This document shows positions 20,943 to 32,295 of a DNA stretch of 44,303 nt, one piece after another. Under the pieces are notes generated by a model. That model saw nothing but the letters and a program-made list of their open reading frames with translations. It ran no database searches and was not told the DNA's origin. Position numbers and translations under genes: made by a program. How positions within the stretch are numbered: the first letter of the stretch is position 1; every line of letters starts with the position of its first letter. The stretch comes from Antrodiella citrinella (lineage: Eukaryota > Basidiomycota > Agaricomycetes > Polyporales > Steccherinaceae), in the NCBI GenBank assembly GCA_004802725.1, contig SGPM01000230.1, positions 1 through 44,303 on the forward strand, read 5' to 3'.

Positions 20943-21359
20943 CTGAGCGAAGGACGTGTTTGTGAGAAGACAAACTTTCGTACAAGAAAGCTAAATATGC
21001 CCTACCCTCCTCAAAACGTGAAACAGTCAACACAGGTGGTAACAAGTGAAGGCGTTGTTCTCGGACGCAGGTAGTAATTTAGTGGAGACTGTGGGGATGA
21101 CGCGACAATTTGGTGAAAGCTCAGATAGCCCTTCGCGCAGGCCCACAAGGAATCAAGAGCAGGTGAAAGTCATAAACTCGGGGGTAGTATCGCAGCCTAG
21201 CTACACCAACAACCTATGAGCACTGACACTGACACGTCGACCTGCACTTGGCACACACGTGACACTGTTTCGAATACCGATCGGCAGTTCCCGAAGCGTG
21301 CACGGTAACCTCACTGCTCGGATGACGCTCAGATCCTCCATCCTCGACGTCCTGAAGCA
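20943..21359. promoter_or_regulatory. divergent promoter glucosidase II beta / RPS25
   Basis: The 417 bp between two divergent starts contain one CACGTG palindrome at 21256-21261, about 100 bp before the RPS25 ATG. ACTGACACTGACAC occurs near 21223. No other gene is seen. Confidence 0.5.
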
Positions 21360-21887
21360 ATGGTGAGTCTCGTTTGCCCTATGTCTCGTATCGAAGACTC
21401 TACTGCATGCTTCTTGCTTGCATGGTGCAGCGAAAGTTGTCTGTTCGCTGCGATTTGCAGCTGGATGCGACTCTCGTTGGATGGATGACATTGCCGTGAC
21501 TGACCACTCGTTTCTCAGGCAAAGGCCAAGGCACCACCATCATCATCATCGGGAGGAAAGGCGGCGAAGAAGAAAAAATGGTCCAAGGGAAAGGTCAAAG
21601 ACAAAGCCGTCCACGCCGTCTCTCTTGACAAGCCCACTTTCGACCGCATCATGAAGGAGGTCCCCACCTTCCGATTCATCTCGCAATCCATCCTCATCGA
21701 GCGACTGAAAGTCAACGGCAGTCTAGCTCGTGTTGCCATCCGCCATCTGGAGAAGGAGGGACACATTAAGCGCATTGTACACCACAGCAGCCAGCTGATT
21801 TACAGTACGTGGCATTGCAGCGTCGCGTCTCTTTTTTCGTACTGACTGCTTTCCTCTCCAGCACGCGCGACCGGCGGTACAGATTAG
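21360..21887 (+). CDS. RPS25: 40S ribosomal protein eS25
   Basis: Exons 21360-21362 (ATG only), 21519-21804 and 21862-21887, giving 104 residues. A Lys/Ser-rich N-terminus ([20 protein letters not shown]) leads into the family's winged-helix body: [45 protein letters not shown] and [15 protein letters not shown]. It is a component of the small ribosomal subunit. The first intron, at 156 nt, is much longer than its neighbours. As in RPL18, the intron follows directly after the start codon. Confidence 0.93.
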
Positions 21888-22250
21888 ATACTTTATGCAC
21901 ATCATCATGTTGTCTTATCACTTCTCGCACATTGACTGTTGCACCACCACGCATCTTGCAACCTCATGCTCAAAATGTATATGAATGTTCTTCTGTACGC
22001 TATCTCTTGTCGGATGAGCGAAGGCTTAGGAACTGTTCATAAGTACAAGTTTGACTCCTAGCCAAGGGCGCACTAGGTATGGGTGCACCTCACCCTAGGA
22101 CCTTTATTTAATATTCGGACGAGGTGCACCTATAAGTACATTGCCTAGCCAAGAGGTAGGTGGAGTCGGTGGTCCGGGCCGTCGAGGTCATGGTACCCCA
22201 ACACACAAGAAGGCAGCGATTCGGGATTCTCTACTCATCTCTTGTCCACC
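21888..22250. other. intergenic region with a direct repeat
   Basis: Lies between RPS25 and the FGGY kinase. The sequence CCTAGCCAAG occurs at 22057-22066 and 22144-22153, each preceded by ATAAGTACA, and GGTGCACCT occurs twice between them. It otherwise holds the RPS25 3' UTR and the kinase promoter. Confidence 0.5.
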
Positions 22251-24485
22251 ATGTCCAGCTACTATATCGGCATCGACGTTGGGACTGGCTCTGTTCGTGC
22301 AGGATTGGTCAAACCAGACGGCACCATAGTCGCGTCCTCCACAGAAGCTACTCAGACCTGGCGGAACCCATCTGACCATCGCATCTTCGAGCAATCCACG
22401 ACGGACATCTGGAATGGCATCCGCAAGACCATCAAGGCTGTTCTCGCTGAAGCCAATGTGCCCCCCTCGGAGGTGAAAGGGTTGGGTTTCGATGCAACCT
22501 GCTCATTGGCCGTCACTGATATGAACGGCGAGCCCGTTGTCGTGACTGGAGACGATAAGTTGGGATCGATCGGCGAACGAAACATCATCTTATGGGCCGA
22601 CCACCGCGCAGAATCTGAGGCTGATTTCATCAACAAATCAGGCTCAAAGGTGCTCGAATACGTCGGTGGCGTTATGAGCGTAAGTCAAGCTACGAACGAT
22701 TCTACGAGGCGTATTATCGCTCAATGCAGGCGCCCATAGCTCGAAATGGAGATCCCGAAGATACTCTGGCTCAAGCGTCATATGCAGCCAGAGCATTTTG
22801 CGCGATGCCAATTCTTCGATCTACCCGACTTTCTCACCTACAAGGCCACTGGGGACAATGTTCGATCAACCTGCTCCTTGACATGCAAATGCTCCTTTGT
22901 CCCGGTCGACGGATGGCAATCCGAGTTCTTCAATCACATCGGTCTTCAGCAATTTGTTGAGAACCGATATGAGCAAATCGGTGGTGCAGATGGTCACATC
23001 CTGACCGCTGGACTGCCCGTTGGTGCTGGCCTGTCCAAAGCCTCTGCTGCCGAGCTTGGACTGCTCGAGGGCACTCCGGTGGGTTCGGGTGTCATTGATG
23101 CGTGAGCATTCAATATATTTGGGTTTCTCGCATTGCTCATTTGTATGCAAGTTATGCAGGCTGGCTTGGCACTGTCGCTGCGCGGCATAAAGGCAAGGAC
23201 AATCAACTTTCCTCGTTTGTTCCAACCTTGGACGACTCCAAGCATTGTCTTGCTGCTGTCGCCGGGACTAGTACATGCCACATCGTGCAGGTATGTATCC
23301 GACCTCTGCGGCTTAACCTAGACTCACCTGCAATTTACTTAGAGCGCAAAAGGTATATTCGTGAATGGGGTGTGGGGTCCCTACAAAGTCAGTCAATTGA
23401 TGACGCTCAGCGAATCATCCGCTAATAGCGTTATGAAAGGATGCTGTTTTCCCTGGTTGGTGGATGAACGAGGGTGGGCAATCCGTCACGGGCCAGGTAT
23501 GTACTCGACCAATGTTTGCCAGGCTCGTATCTGTGTTTACACGTTTGCCTCTCAAGCTGATCGATTTCATGACAAGAACGCATCCTGCCTACGGTCAGCT
23601 ACAGGAACTTGCGAAGGAACAGAACACCAACATCCATGAGGGTATGTACCCTTTCGTTCCGCTCTCATCTTCCGGTTTGCTAACATGCATATATGTGTGC
23701 ATTTGTCCAGTACTCCATGACGAATTGGAAAAATTGAGGATTCAGAACAAGGTCGATACCTTCACAGAATTGACGGCTGATATGCACTTCTATCCCGATC
23801 TTCACGGTACGCCACTGAACTCTTCGGAGAGTTTCATTGCTAATTATTTCGTTTGTTGCAGGAAATCGATCGCCTATAGCGGATGCTCGCATGCGTGGTG
23901 CGCTTGTGGGTCTCACTTTGGTACGAAATCAGGTTCTCAATCTTGCAAGATGTATGGTTTAACATGTCCCTATGCAGGACGATGGTTTGGGTGATCTTGC
24001 TCGAAAGTTCAACCTAACCTTGGAAGCTATTGCCCTTCAAACTCGCCACATCGTGGACGAGATGAATGCGAAGGGCCACGATATTCAATCGTTGTACATG
24101 TCTGGAGGTCAAGCGAAGAACATCCCCCTCATGACGCTCTTCGCGAACACGTGTAAAATTCCAGTTGTCCTGCCTGCCAATAGTGGCGCAGCCGTCGTTC
24201 TGGGCGCGGCGATGTTGGGCAGGTTTGCTGCAGAAGCACAGAAAACCACGGATGCCCAAGGACAGGCGAATGTGCTGTGGGACATCATGGTGCGTACGCC
24301 TTCAGGACGAATCATGATTTCATGCTAACGCGCCTTAGGTGGGTATGACTCCTGCTGGGACCGTCATTGCACCCTCTGCCACAGCCAAAGAAAGCAAGCT
24401 GTTGGAAGCTAAGTATAAGATTTTCCGCGAGACGATTGAGATACAGAAGCGGTGGAGGCAAGAAATGGCGAATGCAGCGAGGTGA
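22251..24485 (+). CDS. FGGY-family carbohydrate kinase (ribulokinase-like)
   Basis: Ten exons: 22251-22679, 22740-23101, 23152-23290, 23343-23387, 23440-23496, 23557-23641, 23711-23806, 23862-23920, 23978-24289 and 24339-24485, giving 576 residues. The N-terminal actin-fold motif YYIGIDVGTGSVRAGLV, the characteristic GLGFDATCSLAV, ILWADHRA, the second-domain AVAGTSTCH, and the late GGQAKNIPLMTLFAN plus AAVVLGAAMLG are all present. This pattern is that of the FGGY/YDR109C group rather than glycerol or xylulose kinase. Related enzymes phosphorylate ribulose or other pentuloses with ATP; the exact sugar cannot be read from sequence. The start at 22251 is the first ATG before the conserved strand. 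Confidence 0.92.
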
Positions 24486-24753
24486 CCCCCAAAATCACAG
24501 TCCTCATATCTCATACGTCGTAGACAATGCTACCTGTAGAGCCGTGGAATTGAATATCACGGTAGAATGCGCAGAGGATGTCAAGTAGGAGTGATACTGT
24601 CTGAACTCAGCGCAAAGCGTAGTCCTTCAAACATACATGCGTGTGCGTGATTTGTAAAAAGACAGAAGGACATCATAACAATGGGGGCATGGCTTGCATA
24701 CATTTTGTGTAGTGAGCATAACGTAACAGACATGAATGCTAACCCAAGGCAAC

Positions 24754-25735
24754 TCAAACTTCCTTGACCTTGACGGTACCGCGGAGCAAACCAGTCTGCG
24801 AGAAAGTGAGTGGTGGAACATATGCGGAACTGGGACTGGTACTTACACGACGCGCAGCAATAAGACCGACTTTCTGACCAGGGACGGCGGAGCGAGCGAT
24901 CGTGGATGCCTTACCGATGTGCTGGTGGTTACCACCACCGTGGGGATGGTCCACGGGGTTCATGGCAACACCACGAGTGCGGGGCCAGCTGCGTTGCCGA
25001 ATGAGTCAATCAACATCTCCCAAGTTTGCAGCAGCACTTACTTGTAACGCTTGGCCTTGTACTTGTGGAACGCACGACCAGCCTTCAACAGGGGCTTGTC
25101 GATACGACCACCGCCGGCAACTATACCAATGGTGGCACGGCAAGATCCCGCGACGGTCTTCTTCGAACCACTGGGCAGACGAATGCGAGTCTTGTTGTCT
25201 TCTGGTGAATGACCGATGACGGTAGCGTAGTTTCCAGATGTCCGCGCCAATGCACCGCGGTCACCAGTCTTCTCCTCGATGTTGCACACAATCGTACCCT
25301 CAGGGCACTGTGATACAGGGAGAACGTTGCCGACGGCGAGGGTAGCCTTCTTTCCACAGTAGACGAAGGCACCAGTGTGAAGACCCTCAGTGGCAATGAA
25401 AGTCTCCTTACGGAGTTTGTAGCGGTAGGGGTCGCGGAATACAACGCGGGCAAGAGGAGCCCCTCTGTCAATCGGGGTCAGCGTGCGAGTAGGACGTTTT
25501 GAGCGATTTAGAACGGACCGGCCAGCGTCGTGAATGATCTCCTTGACGATACCCTTCACGTATCCATTCCGTTCAGCGAAATCGAGTGCGCGGAACTGTG
25601 CAGGCGATTTGTTGTGGTGGGTGTGCGATTTGAACTGGAGACAGACAAACGGTCAGAGCGAACGAAACAAAGAGAGAACATGGTGCAACGTACGATCGCA
25701 TGCGAACGCCTTTGTGTCCTAATAACCCGACCCAT
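24754..25735 (-). CDS. RPL2: 60S ribosomal protein uL2 (yeast L2, human L8)
   Basis: Exons 25694-25735, 25519-25634, 25042-25464, 24847-24988 and 24754-24795 give 254 residues, the standard length. The start [14 protein letters not shown] joins to [20 protein letters not shown]. The peptidyl-transferase-proximal loop [18 protein letters not shown] is intact, followed by [17 protein letters not shown]. It is a core large-subunit protein contacting the catalytic centre. Read without splicing, a 54-nt intron inside the [13 protein letters not shown] segment looks like 18 extra codons. The donor there is an unusual GTCCGT. Confidence 0.95.
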
Positions 25736-26387
25736 TGTGAGATCTGTCAAAGGATCAGCAAGGTTATCGCAGGAGCATGGACGGGCGGCCTAGAGAACGG
25801 TGGTACATCGCATGCCAGGAGATGCCATCCAGCCTCATATCGCGACCGCTACACCAAACGACCAGTTCGAAGCGGTTGAGAAGCGAAGATACAGCATCTC
25901 TGGAGCACCGAAACCACCTGAATGACGGGGGAACACTCACAATCTTGCTGTTGAAGGCGATGGATGCTGTCCAGGATATGAGGCTGGAGGACCAAAATGA
26001 TAGCACGCGCTTATGTCCGCGTGGTGATGTCCGAATAAGGATATTCCAGGCGACAGTGGGCGATGATTGTGTATCGTGCACAAGTAAGTGTTGGTGAATT
26101 GGCAAAGTCCCCGTACGCACGGCCTGTTCGTCAACGAAGGTGAAGGTATACCATACTGTATGTAACATGTCCGGTCAACGTCTCCCTGGTGTTGAACCGT
26201 TCACGAGTCTGTGTCGCACGGGCAGTAACGCCCAAGTTGGAACTAGCTCCCACCGTGACTTTGTTTTCATCCACGCAACATCATTGTCTCGTTCGCATGC
26301 ATCTGCGCCCACAACCTGCCATCGACCGCACGTACTGACAATTCTATCCCGTCAGTCCCGCAAGCTGGCACCCGCCGGGCAACGACA
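25736..26387. other. intergenic, uL2 promoter and SSXT-like gene 5' region
   Basis: 652 bp between divergent starts. Open frames at 25777-26097 (+) and 25764-26168 (-) lie opposite each other without domain or splice support. Plausible donor-like sites (AAGTAAGTGTTGG near 26083) would allow a 5' UTR intron for the plus-strand gene, but this is not decidable here. Confidence 0.4.
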
Positions 26388-29237
26388 ATGATACATCTCG
26401 ATCGAAATCATACCTCCCCCCACGCAACATCCAATCTGATACTAGACAACCCTCCTCCGTCTGATCAGCATTCCGCCCTTTCTTGGTCAGGTCCCTCTCG
26501 TGATGACAGACCGTTCTATCAAGAACCAGAACATCAAAGCCTCCCTCCAACCCTCCCAGACATTCCCAATGACGCTGCCACACCGCTTGCACCCGCACCG
26601 TCACAACCGTCTCCCCAACAAGACCCTACCCATTCCGCCATATCTACCACGACTCTTGACGACTCTTCTTCGAACGACGCTGCAGTGGCTTCCGACTCCA
26701 AGGATCCGGACCCCGCTTACAGCAGTCCAGGTCATGTCCCCACTACCTCCCCCGCTCTGAAGAGCTCTTCATCCTTGACTCCGCCGCCGGACGCCAATTC
26801 GCCGACATCACCAGCTGTTCCGTCAGTGCCACCAGATACCAGCCCCGAGGCCAACCCAGACGGAGACATAGATGAGATCGAGAAGGCTTCACGCGCTTCA
26901 ACCCCTCTCAGCGAGCTATCTTCCGCGCCAGAACTCGATGAGCCCCCTACGACCGAAGAGCCAACGCAGGAAACAATCAAGGAACAGTCTGTCACAGAGG
27001 AGGGGCATGCAGACGTTGGAGCTGGACCCACCTCCGAGGCACTCGTGGACGAGAAGCCCCCGTCACGCGACGGCCTCAACGCCGAAATCGCTCCTCCCAT
27101 CAAGCGTACAGATTCTGGTAGTTACCTCCCGCCGGACCAGAGGTCATCTGCGGCCATTAATGGCAAGGAATTGGTCGCCAGCGGTAGTGGGCTACAGCAC
27201 TCGTCTAGTGAGTGAGTTGAGACCCCTGCAATGACCTGTCTTATTCATCCTCTGTCAGGTAGCGCATCTGTCGCATTTAGTTCTCCTAGGCCGGACGCGA
27301 AAGTTGTAGCTATACTTGAACTTAACACGCACCTTTTGAGGTACATTACGCTTCATTTTCGACACCTCTCTCGTCACGTTCACACACTTGCTAGGGTTTT
27401 CATGGAATGCCAAGCCCAGAAGATGCCCGTTATGGACCCTAGGTATCAAGAGTGAGTTGTTGAAGACCTATTTGTCGCAATCAATGCTCAAGTTTCTCAG
27501 GTATTCGGCGCGTCTTCAATCGAACCTCACTTGGTTGGCAGCTGCTGCAGATGAGGGCCGTAGAGTTGTATGTCCTTGTGCGTTACTCAGGCGGTCCATG
27601 TCGCTCATATTTTCCTTTCAGAGTCTGAACCAGATCGCTTTGCCGAATATGCAGCCCCCTCCTCTTATAGAGTTCATGTCAACGGACCGAATAAACCAGA
27701 TCTACGCTGAACTGCCAGCTCTGTTTCAAAAGGATATCATGCGACGGGATCACCGAAGTAATTCTGCTTCGATACAACCTACGGCCAATTTGAAGCGGGA
27801 CAGACCTGATGAATCTATCACGACTCCATCTTCAAAAAGGCGTGACACTGGTGAAGCTAAATCTATGCCATTCATGCCTTCACCCACTCAGCCGTCAAAT
27901 TTCCAACAACTACCTGGTCAGGCCAACATTATGTCGGTCGCGAGTACCGCCAGTGGTTCAGCCGAATCTTCTGCACTGCACGGAGGCGTCGGGCCGCAAG
28001 ATCTCAATGCCTCTCGACAGATGCACTCTCGTCAAATGCAGCACCAACCGGATGGACGCCAGGAATCGCCTCCTAGTAATTCGCCGGGAATGGCCTCTCA
28101 GATGAGTCCAGGTCAAGCGCTTGGACCAGCTGCTATTCAGCAATATCAGATATTGCAGAACCCGTCACATCCTTTGGTTCAGTATCTTAATCAATCGATT
28201 CCCAACTTTTCCTCTCTACCCGTGACGCAGCAGCTTCAGAGGATGCAAACTGTGCAGGTCAGTGTTGGCATGTACTTAGATATATAGAGCACCCGACTAA
28301 TATCGGTTGACAGGCGGCAATGCGTCAACAATCCCAACGATCTTCCCTGCAAAAGGCTAACCCAACTGCGTCATTCGGTCAAAGTCCTATGCCAACTATG
28401 TCTGCAGCTGGTATGTCGAATGCCCAGATGGGGGCAGCCAATGGGACACCGAGAGCCTCTCCTCCGAACTCATTTCCTCACCCAGGACAAGGATCCGGGA
28501 ATGGTATGGACCCGAGAGCGTCGATGGGTGGACTCGCTATTCAGCAGCAGCAAAATTCCAATCTAAACCCTCACCATCGTCAACTTCTCCTTATGCAACA
28601 GCACCTGCTGCGTAATACCGGGGGTAACCCACATTCGGTCGTATCGAGTCCTCAACAGCTTGCAGCTTCGCAGGACAGGCAGCGGATGCCAGCAGGCTCG
28701 CCCATGCATTCTCATCCTGGTATGGCCACAGGTATGGGCGGCATGGACTCGAGTTCATACGCCAACATGAAGTCCCACGGGATGGTGCCGGGTGTTCCAA
28801 GGAATACCCCTCCATCTGACGGCGGTATCGCATCCATGACACCTCACCTGCAAAGACCGCACAACCAAATGGTCGACGATTACCAAGGCGCGTTGGTAGC
28901 ACAGCAGATGCTGCAGCAGGGCATGTCCTCGCATTCGCATCCGCAGAACCCACAGTTTGTCGGCAACGCCATATCGCAGACATCTCCGTGGTCGCCACAG
29001 GCTTCTCAGCACAGTCAAGGCTCTTTTGGGTTGGGGATGTCGTCGCCAGACACATCTGGGTTTGGTGGCAGTCCGTCTGTTGGAAACTCTGCATGGAATG
29101 GAGGATCCGGTATGGCGTCGGGCATACCTACAATGTCTCAGAATACCGGTACGATGAATCTGTCACAGAACACTCTGGTGGACGACCCATCAGCGGCCGA
29201 TCTTGATACGATCTTCGACTGGGGTCCGGGACAGTGA
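26388..29237 (+). CDS. SS18/SSXT-like protein (possible SWI/SNF-associated factor)
   Basis: Exons 26388-27207, 27259-27340, 27395-27451, 27501-27567, 27622-28257 and 28314-29237 give 861 residues. Residues 1 to about 285 are Pro/Ser/Glu-rich and disordered. A short helical domain follows at about 286-345, split over three small exons: DAKVVAILELNTHLLR, VFMECQAQKMPVMDPRYQEY and RLQSNLTWLAAAADEGRR. This resembles the SSXT/SS18 N-terminal homology region, which in animals and plants (SS18, GIF/AN3) links co-activators to SWI/SNF. The C-terminal 500 residues are Gln/Met/Ser/Gly-rich, typical of such co-activators. The family call rests on the motif pattern; the ATG at 26388 is the first that opens the long frame. 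Confidence 0.7.
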
Positions 29238-29515
29238 TGAAGCTTTCTGGACCTGTATGATATATCTTTATGTTGGTTATTGTTTGTGATAATACGTTGA
29301 TTCATGTTGCATGTACATACTCTTACTAAGTCAGCGGTATTGTAGTATTTGCGTAAGTCTGTGGAAAGCAAAGTTGCTGTATAGCTTAGCTGGAACCGTT
29401 TGTTCATCGAGTCGGTACGACGGGCACTCTGAAGCCGGAGATACGTCCACCCAGACTCTACCTTGTGTATAACTTGATACTACGCCTTTGTTCCACGCAC
29501 TGCGCCTCGTATAGC

Positions 29516-30456
29516 ATGGCTTTCACAGCATTGAGTCCTTCTGACAAGAAGGCATTCTTTTCTCTATTGGACGAGTTGAGTATCAAAGAGATTATTATAT
29601 GTTTGGGTCGAGGTTGAGCCCCTCGCACGTCGACTCAACGCAGATACTTCGCATCTCGACCAGGGATCATCGATAGAGAGCCCCAGGAGAGACCCACTGC
29701 CACCCCTCCAAGTATCCAAGTCGCCAGCAAGCCTGTAAGTGTTCTTCCGATCCTTGACTCCGGCTTGAAGATGAACTCGGGACGTTCTAGGGCCATCGCA
29801 ATCACCAAAGTGAACCTATCGCAGGTCCCCGTCCATCCTCGCCGCCTCATGTTCCGGTGCATCATTCTACGCAGACCCCAAAGCTGGCGACACAAAGGGT
29901 TCGGGATCATTATGTTCTCCTAGTGCCATGCTCATGATTTACAGAAATTTGGAGATGTGGACATGTCCTCAGGGAAAAACATGTTCGGCTCGCTTCGTCA
30001 TTCCACAGCAAACAAGTCTGCGGTACCTCCTCCTGTGGCGCCGCCCATTCCATCTGCTTTCGCACCAAAGAAGAATGCATTCAGCCCTCCCCCCTTGCGT
30101 CATGTCCCGATAGCCGAACCAGGGCCAGAGCCAACTACGGAAGCTAGACAGGATTCTGCTCATGCAAAGGAGGGAGACTGGGCGGAAGCGCTGTACGATT
30201 ACGGTGGCGAGGTCAGAGCCCATAAATGCGGTGGTGGCAACACCACTAACTGAGTTTTGAACCTGACAGGATGCGGGAGACCTTCCGCTGCACGACGGAC
30301 AGCGTGTTCTAGTGGTGGAACGGACCTCAGACGACTGGTGCGTGCCGGAGTGGTCACTGTGTCCCCGGCTGATTCCATGTACTTACTCACAGGTGGACGG
30401 GAGAAAGCGATGGACGGCGAGGACTGTTTCCCGCGTCGTATGTCAAGATGGTTTGA
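29516..30456 (+). CDS. small SH3-domain protein
   Basis: Six exons, 29516-29574, 29644-29734, 29791-29898, 29945-30211, 30270-30337 and 30393-30456, giving 218 residues. A helical N-terminus (FFSLLDEYFASRPG) precedes a Pro/Ser linker with VDMSSGKNMFGSLRHSTANK and APPIPSAFAPKKNAF. A C-terminal SH3 domain runs from about residue 160 (AEALYDYGGEDAGDLPLHDG, RVLVVERTSDDWW, GLFPASYVKMV). All SH3 hallmarks are there: ALYDY, the tandem Trp and the PxxY-end. Such proteins bind Pro-rich partners, often at actin patches; the partner here is unknown. The first intron uses a non-standard GTTGAG donor, chosen because it keeps LLDEYF in frame. Confidence 0.85.
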
Positions 30457-30902
30457 CGACGCTGGCAACGTGTACCTACTATGTTCTGGACTTGGAACTG
30501 GCTCTTGCGATGTAACTCTGTACTTTCCGACTGGTTGAGTGGCTGGCTATCTCCCTTGGTCGAATTCCGGGATGGATGTTGTGCTCTCGACGGAAGGGTC
30601 AGCCTCGGGTCAGCTTGAAATATAAACGGCTTTTCGTCTCAGACTTGGTTGAAACTAGTTTCTCGTCTCTCTTCTCCCCCCGTCGTCCTACCTTGTTGAA
30701 CGACAAAGAGCCCCGGAGGCGATCGAGCACGCGTTCGCGTTTGTTTGTTTGTGCACCGTTCAAGTATAAAGGCAGCGTCGGCGACCTCCTTCCTCTAACA
30801 TCTCTTTCCTTTCCTTTCCGTTTCGTTTTCTCCCCTTTGTCCCTCGAAGGGCAGCCCACCCTCTAAAATACCCCACTCTCCCTCATTCCACACTTCGTAG
30901 AC
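30457..30902 (+). promoter_or_regulatory. Pcl-type cyclin promoter with MCB-like, TATA and CT-rich elements
   Basis: An ACGCGT (MluI cell-cycle box) lies at 30729-30734, followed at once by TCGCGTTTG, so two CGCG cores sit about 8 nt apart. A TATAAAG is at 30765-30771, and a second TATAAA at 30621-30626. A pyrimidine-rich leader (about 30785-30895) runs up to the ATG at 30903. ACGCGT and CGCGAAA-type sites bind SBF/MBF-class Swi6/Mbp1 factors that drive G1/S genes. The fit with a G1-type cyclin downstream is inference. Confidence 0.6.
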
Positions 30903-32295
30903 ATGTCTGCCAGTGAACGTCACGCCGCCTCCCTCATTCCTACCCATCTACACGAGCCCGCCCTCGTCGACCTCATGCGTCAGAGGATCAACATGGACAT
31001 GGTCACATACCTCGCTCGCCAGACTGTTCGCGTCATCAACCTCGGCGACGATGCAAGCATGCTCCCGACGCCGCCTCACACTCCCCACAAGGCGTCGTTC
31101 AGCGAGCGGGACCGGCACTCAAGCTCGGGGTCACGCCTGCCCTCTCTGCAAGACTTCATCATCATTGTCGTGCACAATTCGCGGGTCCAGCTCCCGTCGT
31201 TCATGACTACCCTTATCTATCTGGAACGTCTCCGAGCTAAGCTGCCGAGAATGGCTAAAGGTGCGTCTCGTTCGATTCTTCCATCTACCCGCCGTTCGCT
31301 CACACACTCTTCTGTGTTCAGGAATGCCCTGCACCCGTCATCGTGTATTTTTGGCAACTCTTATCGTGGCTTGCAAGTACCTGAACGACTCTGCTCCCAA
31401 GAACAAGCATTGGGCGGAGTATGCTGGCGGCATGTTCGATCCGGCTGAGATAAACCTCATGGAGAAGCAGCTGTTGTTCTTGCTGGACTATGATCTACGA
31501 TTCGACGAGAACGAAGCCATAGTTCACTTTGCACCGTTTATGCCACGATTGTCACCGTCGGTGAAGGCAACACGTGCAGCAGCCGTCCACTGTGCTAAGG
31601 CAAGAGTGCAGGCACATACTAGCATGCCGCCAACTCCTCCTCACGATGAGCCACCCCCCACCGAGACCCAGACAGCCCCCTTGTCTGGCGTGCAGAATTT
31701 GGTGAAGAGACTTTCTTCGACATACCTATCTGTCTCCTTCAATAACTCTGCATCCTCCCGTCCTCGCGTGGTGTCCCGCGTTTCGTCGTCCAGTACTTTG
31801 TACAGCGACAGTACGACAAGCGGAGAGTCGGACCCTGGAACTGCGTCCTCAGACTGCGGTCCGTCTCCTACATCCACGGAAGCCTCTTCTGTCTTCGACG
31901 GTGAGGACGACAAACCGAGCGTGTCCGTCCAATGCGAGGATGCTTACGACGCAATCAAACAGGGCCGCAAGGTCTCAACTAGCTCTGTTGGCACGGTAAA
32001 GATGGACGGTTCTCATTCCGGCACTGGGTCGATCCTCAAAGCCTGGTCATCTACCGGACATTCCGCGACCATCCCCACGTCTCGCACAGAGTGTGGCACC
32101 CATAGAAGCTCCCTTTCTCACTCCGCTACCTCGAACGGGTTCTTGAGCCGTATGTGGGGTGCAGCTACCAAGACTCAGGAGCGGGGCGATAGCAATGCGA
32201 TGGACGTTGTTGGAACCAACGCCTTTCGTCGGCGGTTGACGCATTCTAGGTCTGCGTTCTTTCGTAGCCATCAATCTCAGACAGCGGACGCCTGA
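30903..32295 (+). CDS. Pcl1/Pcl2-type G1 cyclin
   Basis: Two exons, 30903-31260 and 31322-32295, giving 443 residues. The cyclin box spans about residues 20-190: LVDLMRQRINMDMVTYLARQ, FIIIVVHNSRVQLPSFMTTL, IYLERLRAKLPRMAKGMPCT, RHRVFLATLIVACKYLNDSA, KHWAEYAGGMFDPAEINLME and KQLLFLLDYDLRF. This is the Pcl1/2/9 subgroup, distinct from the Pho80 type at 16923-18376. The C-terminal half is Ser/Thr-rich. In yeasts such cyclins act with Pho85 in G1/S and polarity control. The promoter carries G1/S-type motifs. Confidence 0.9.

Noticed and set aside
25764..26168. 134-codon minus-strand ORF upstream of uL2
   Set aside because: No recognisable domain and an overlapping plus-strand frame; it sits where the uL2 promoter must be.
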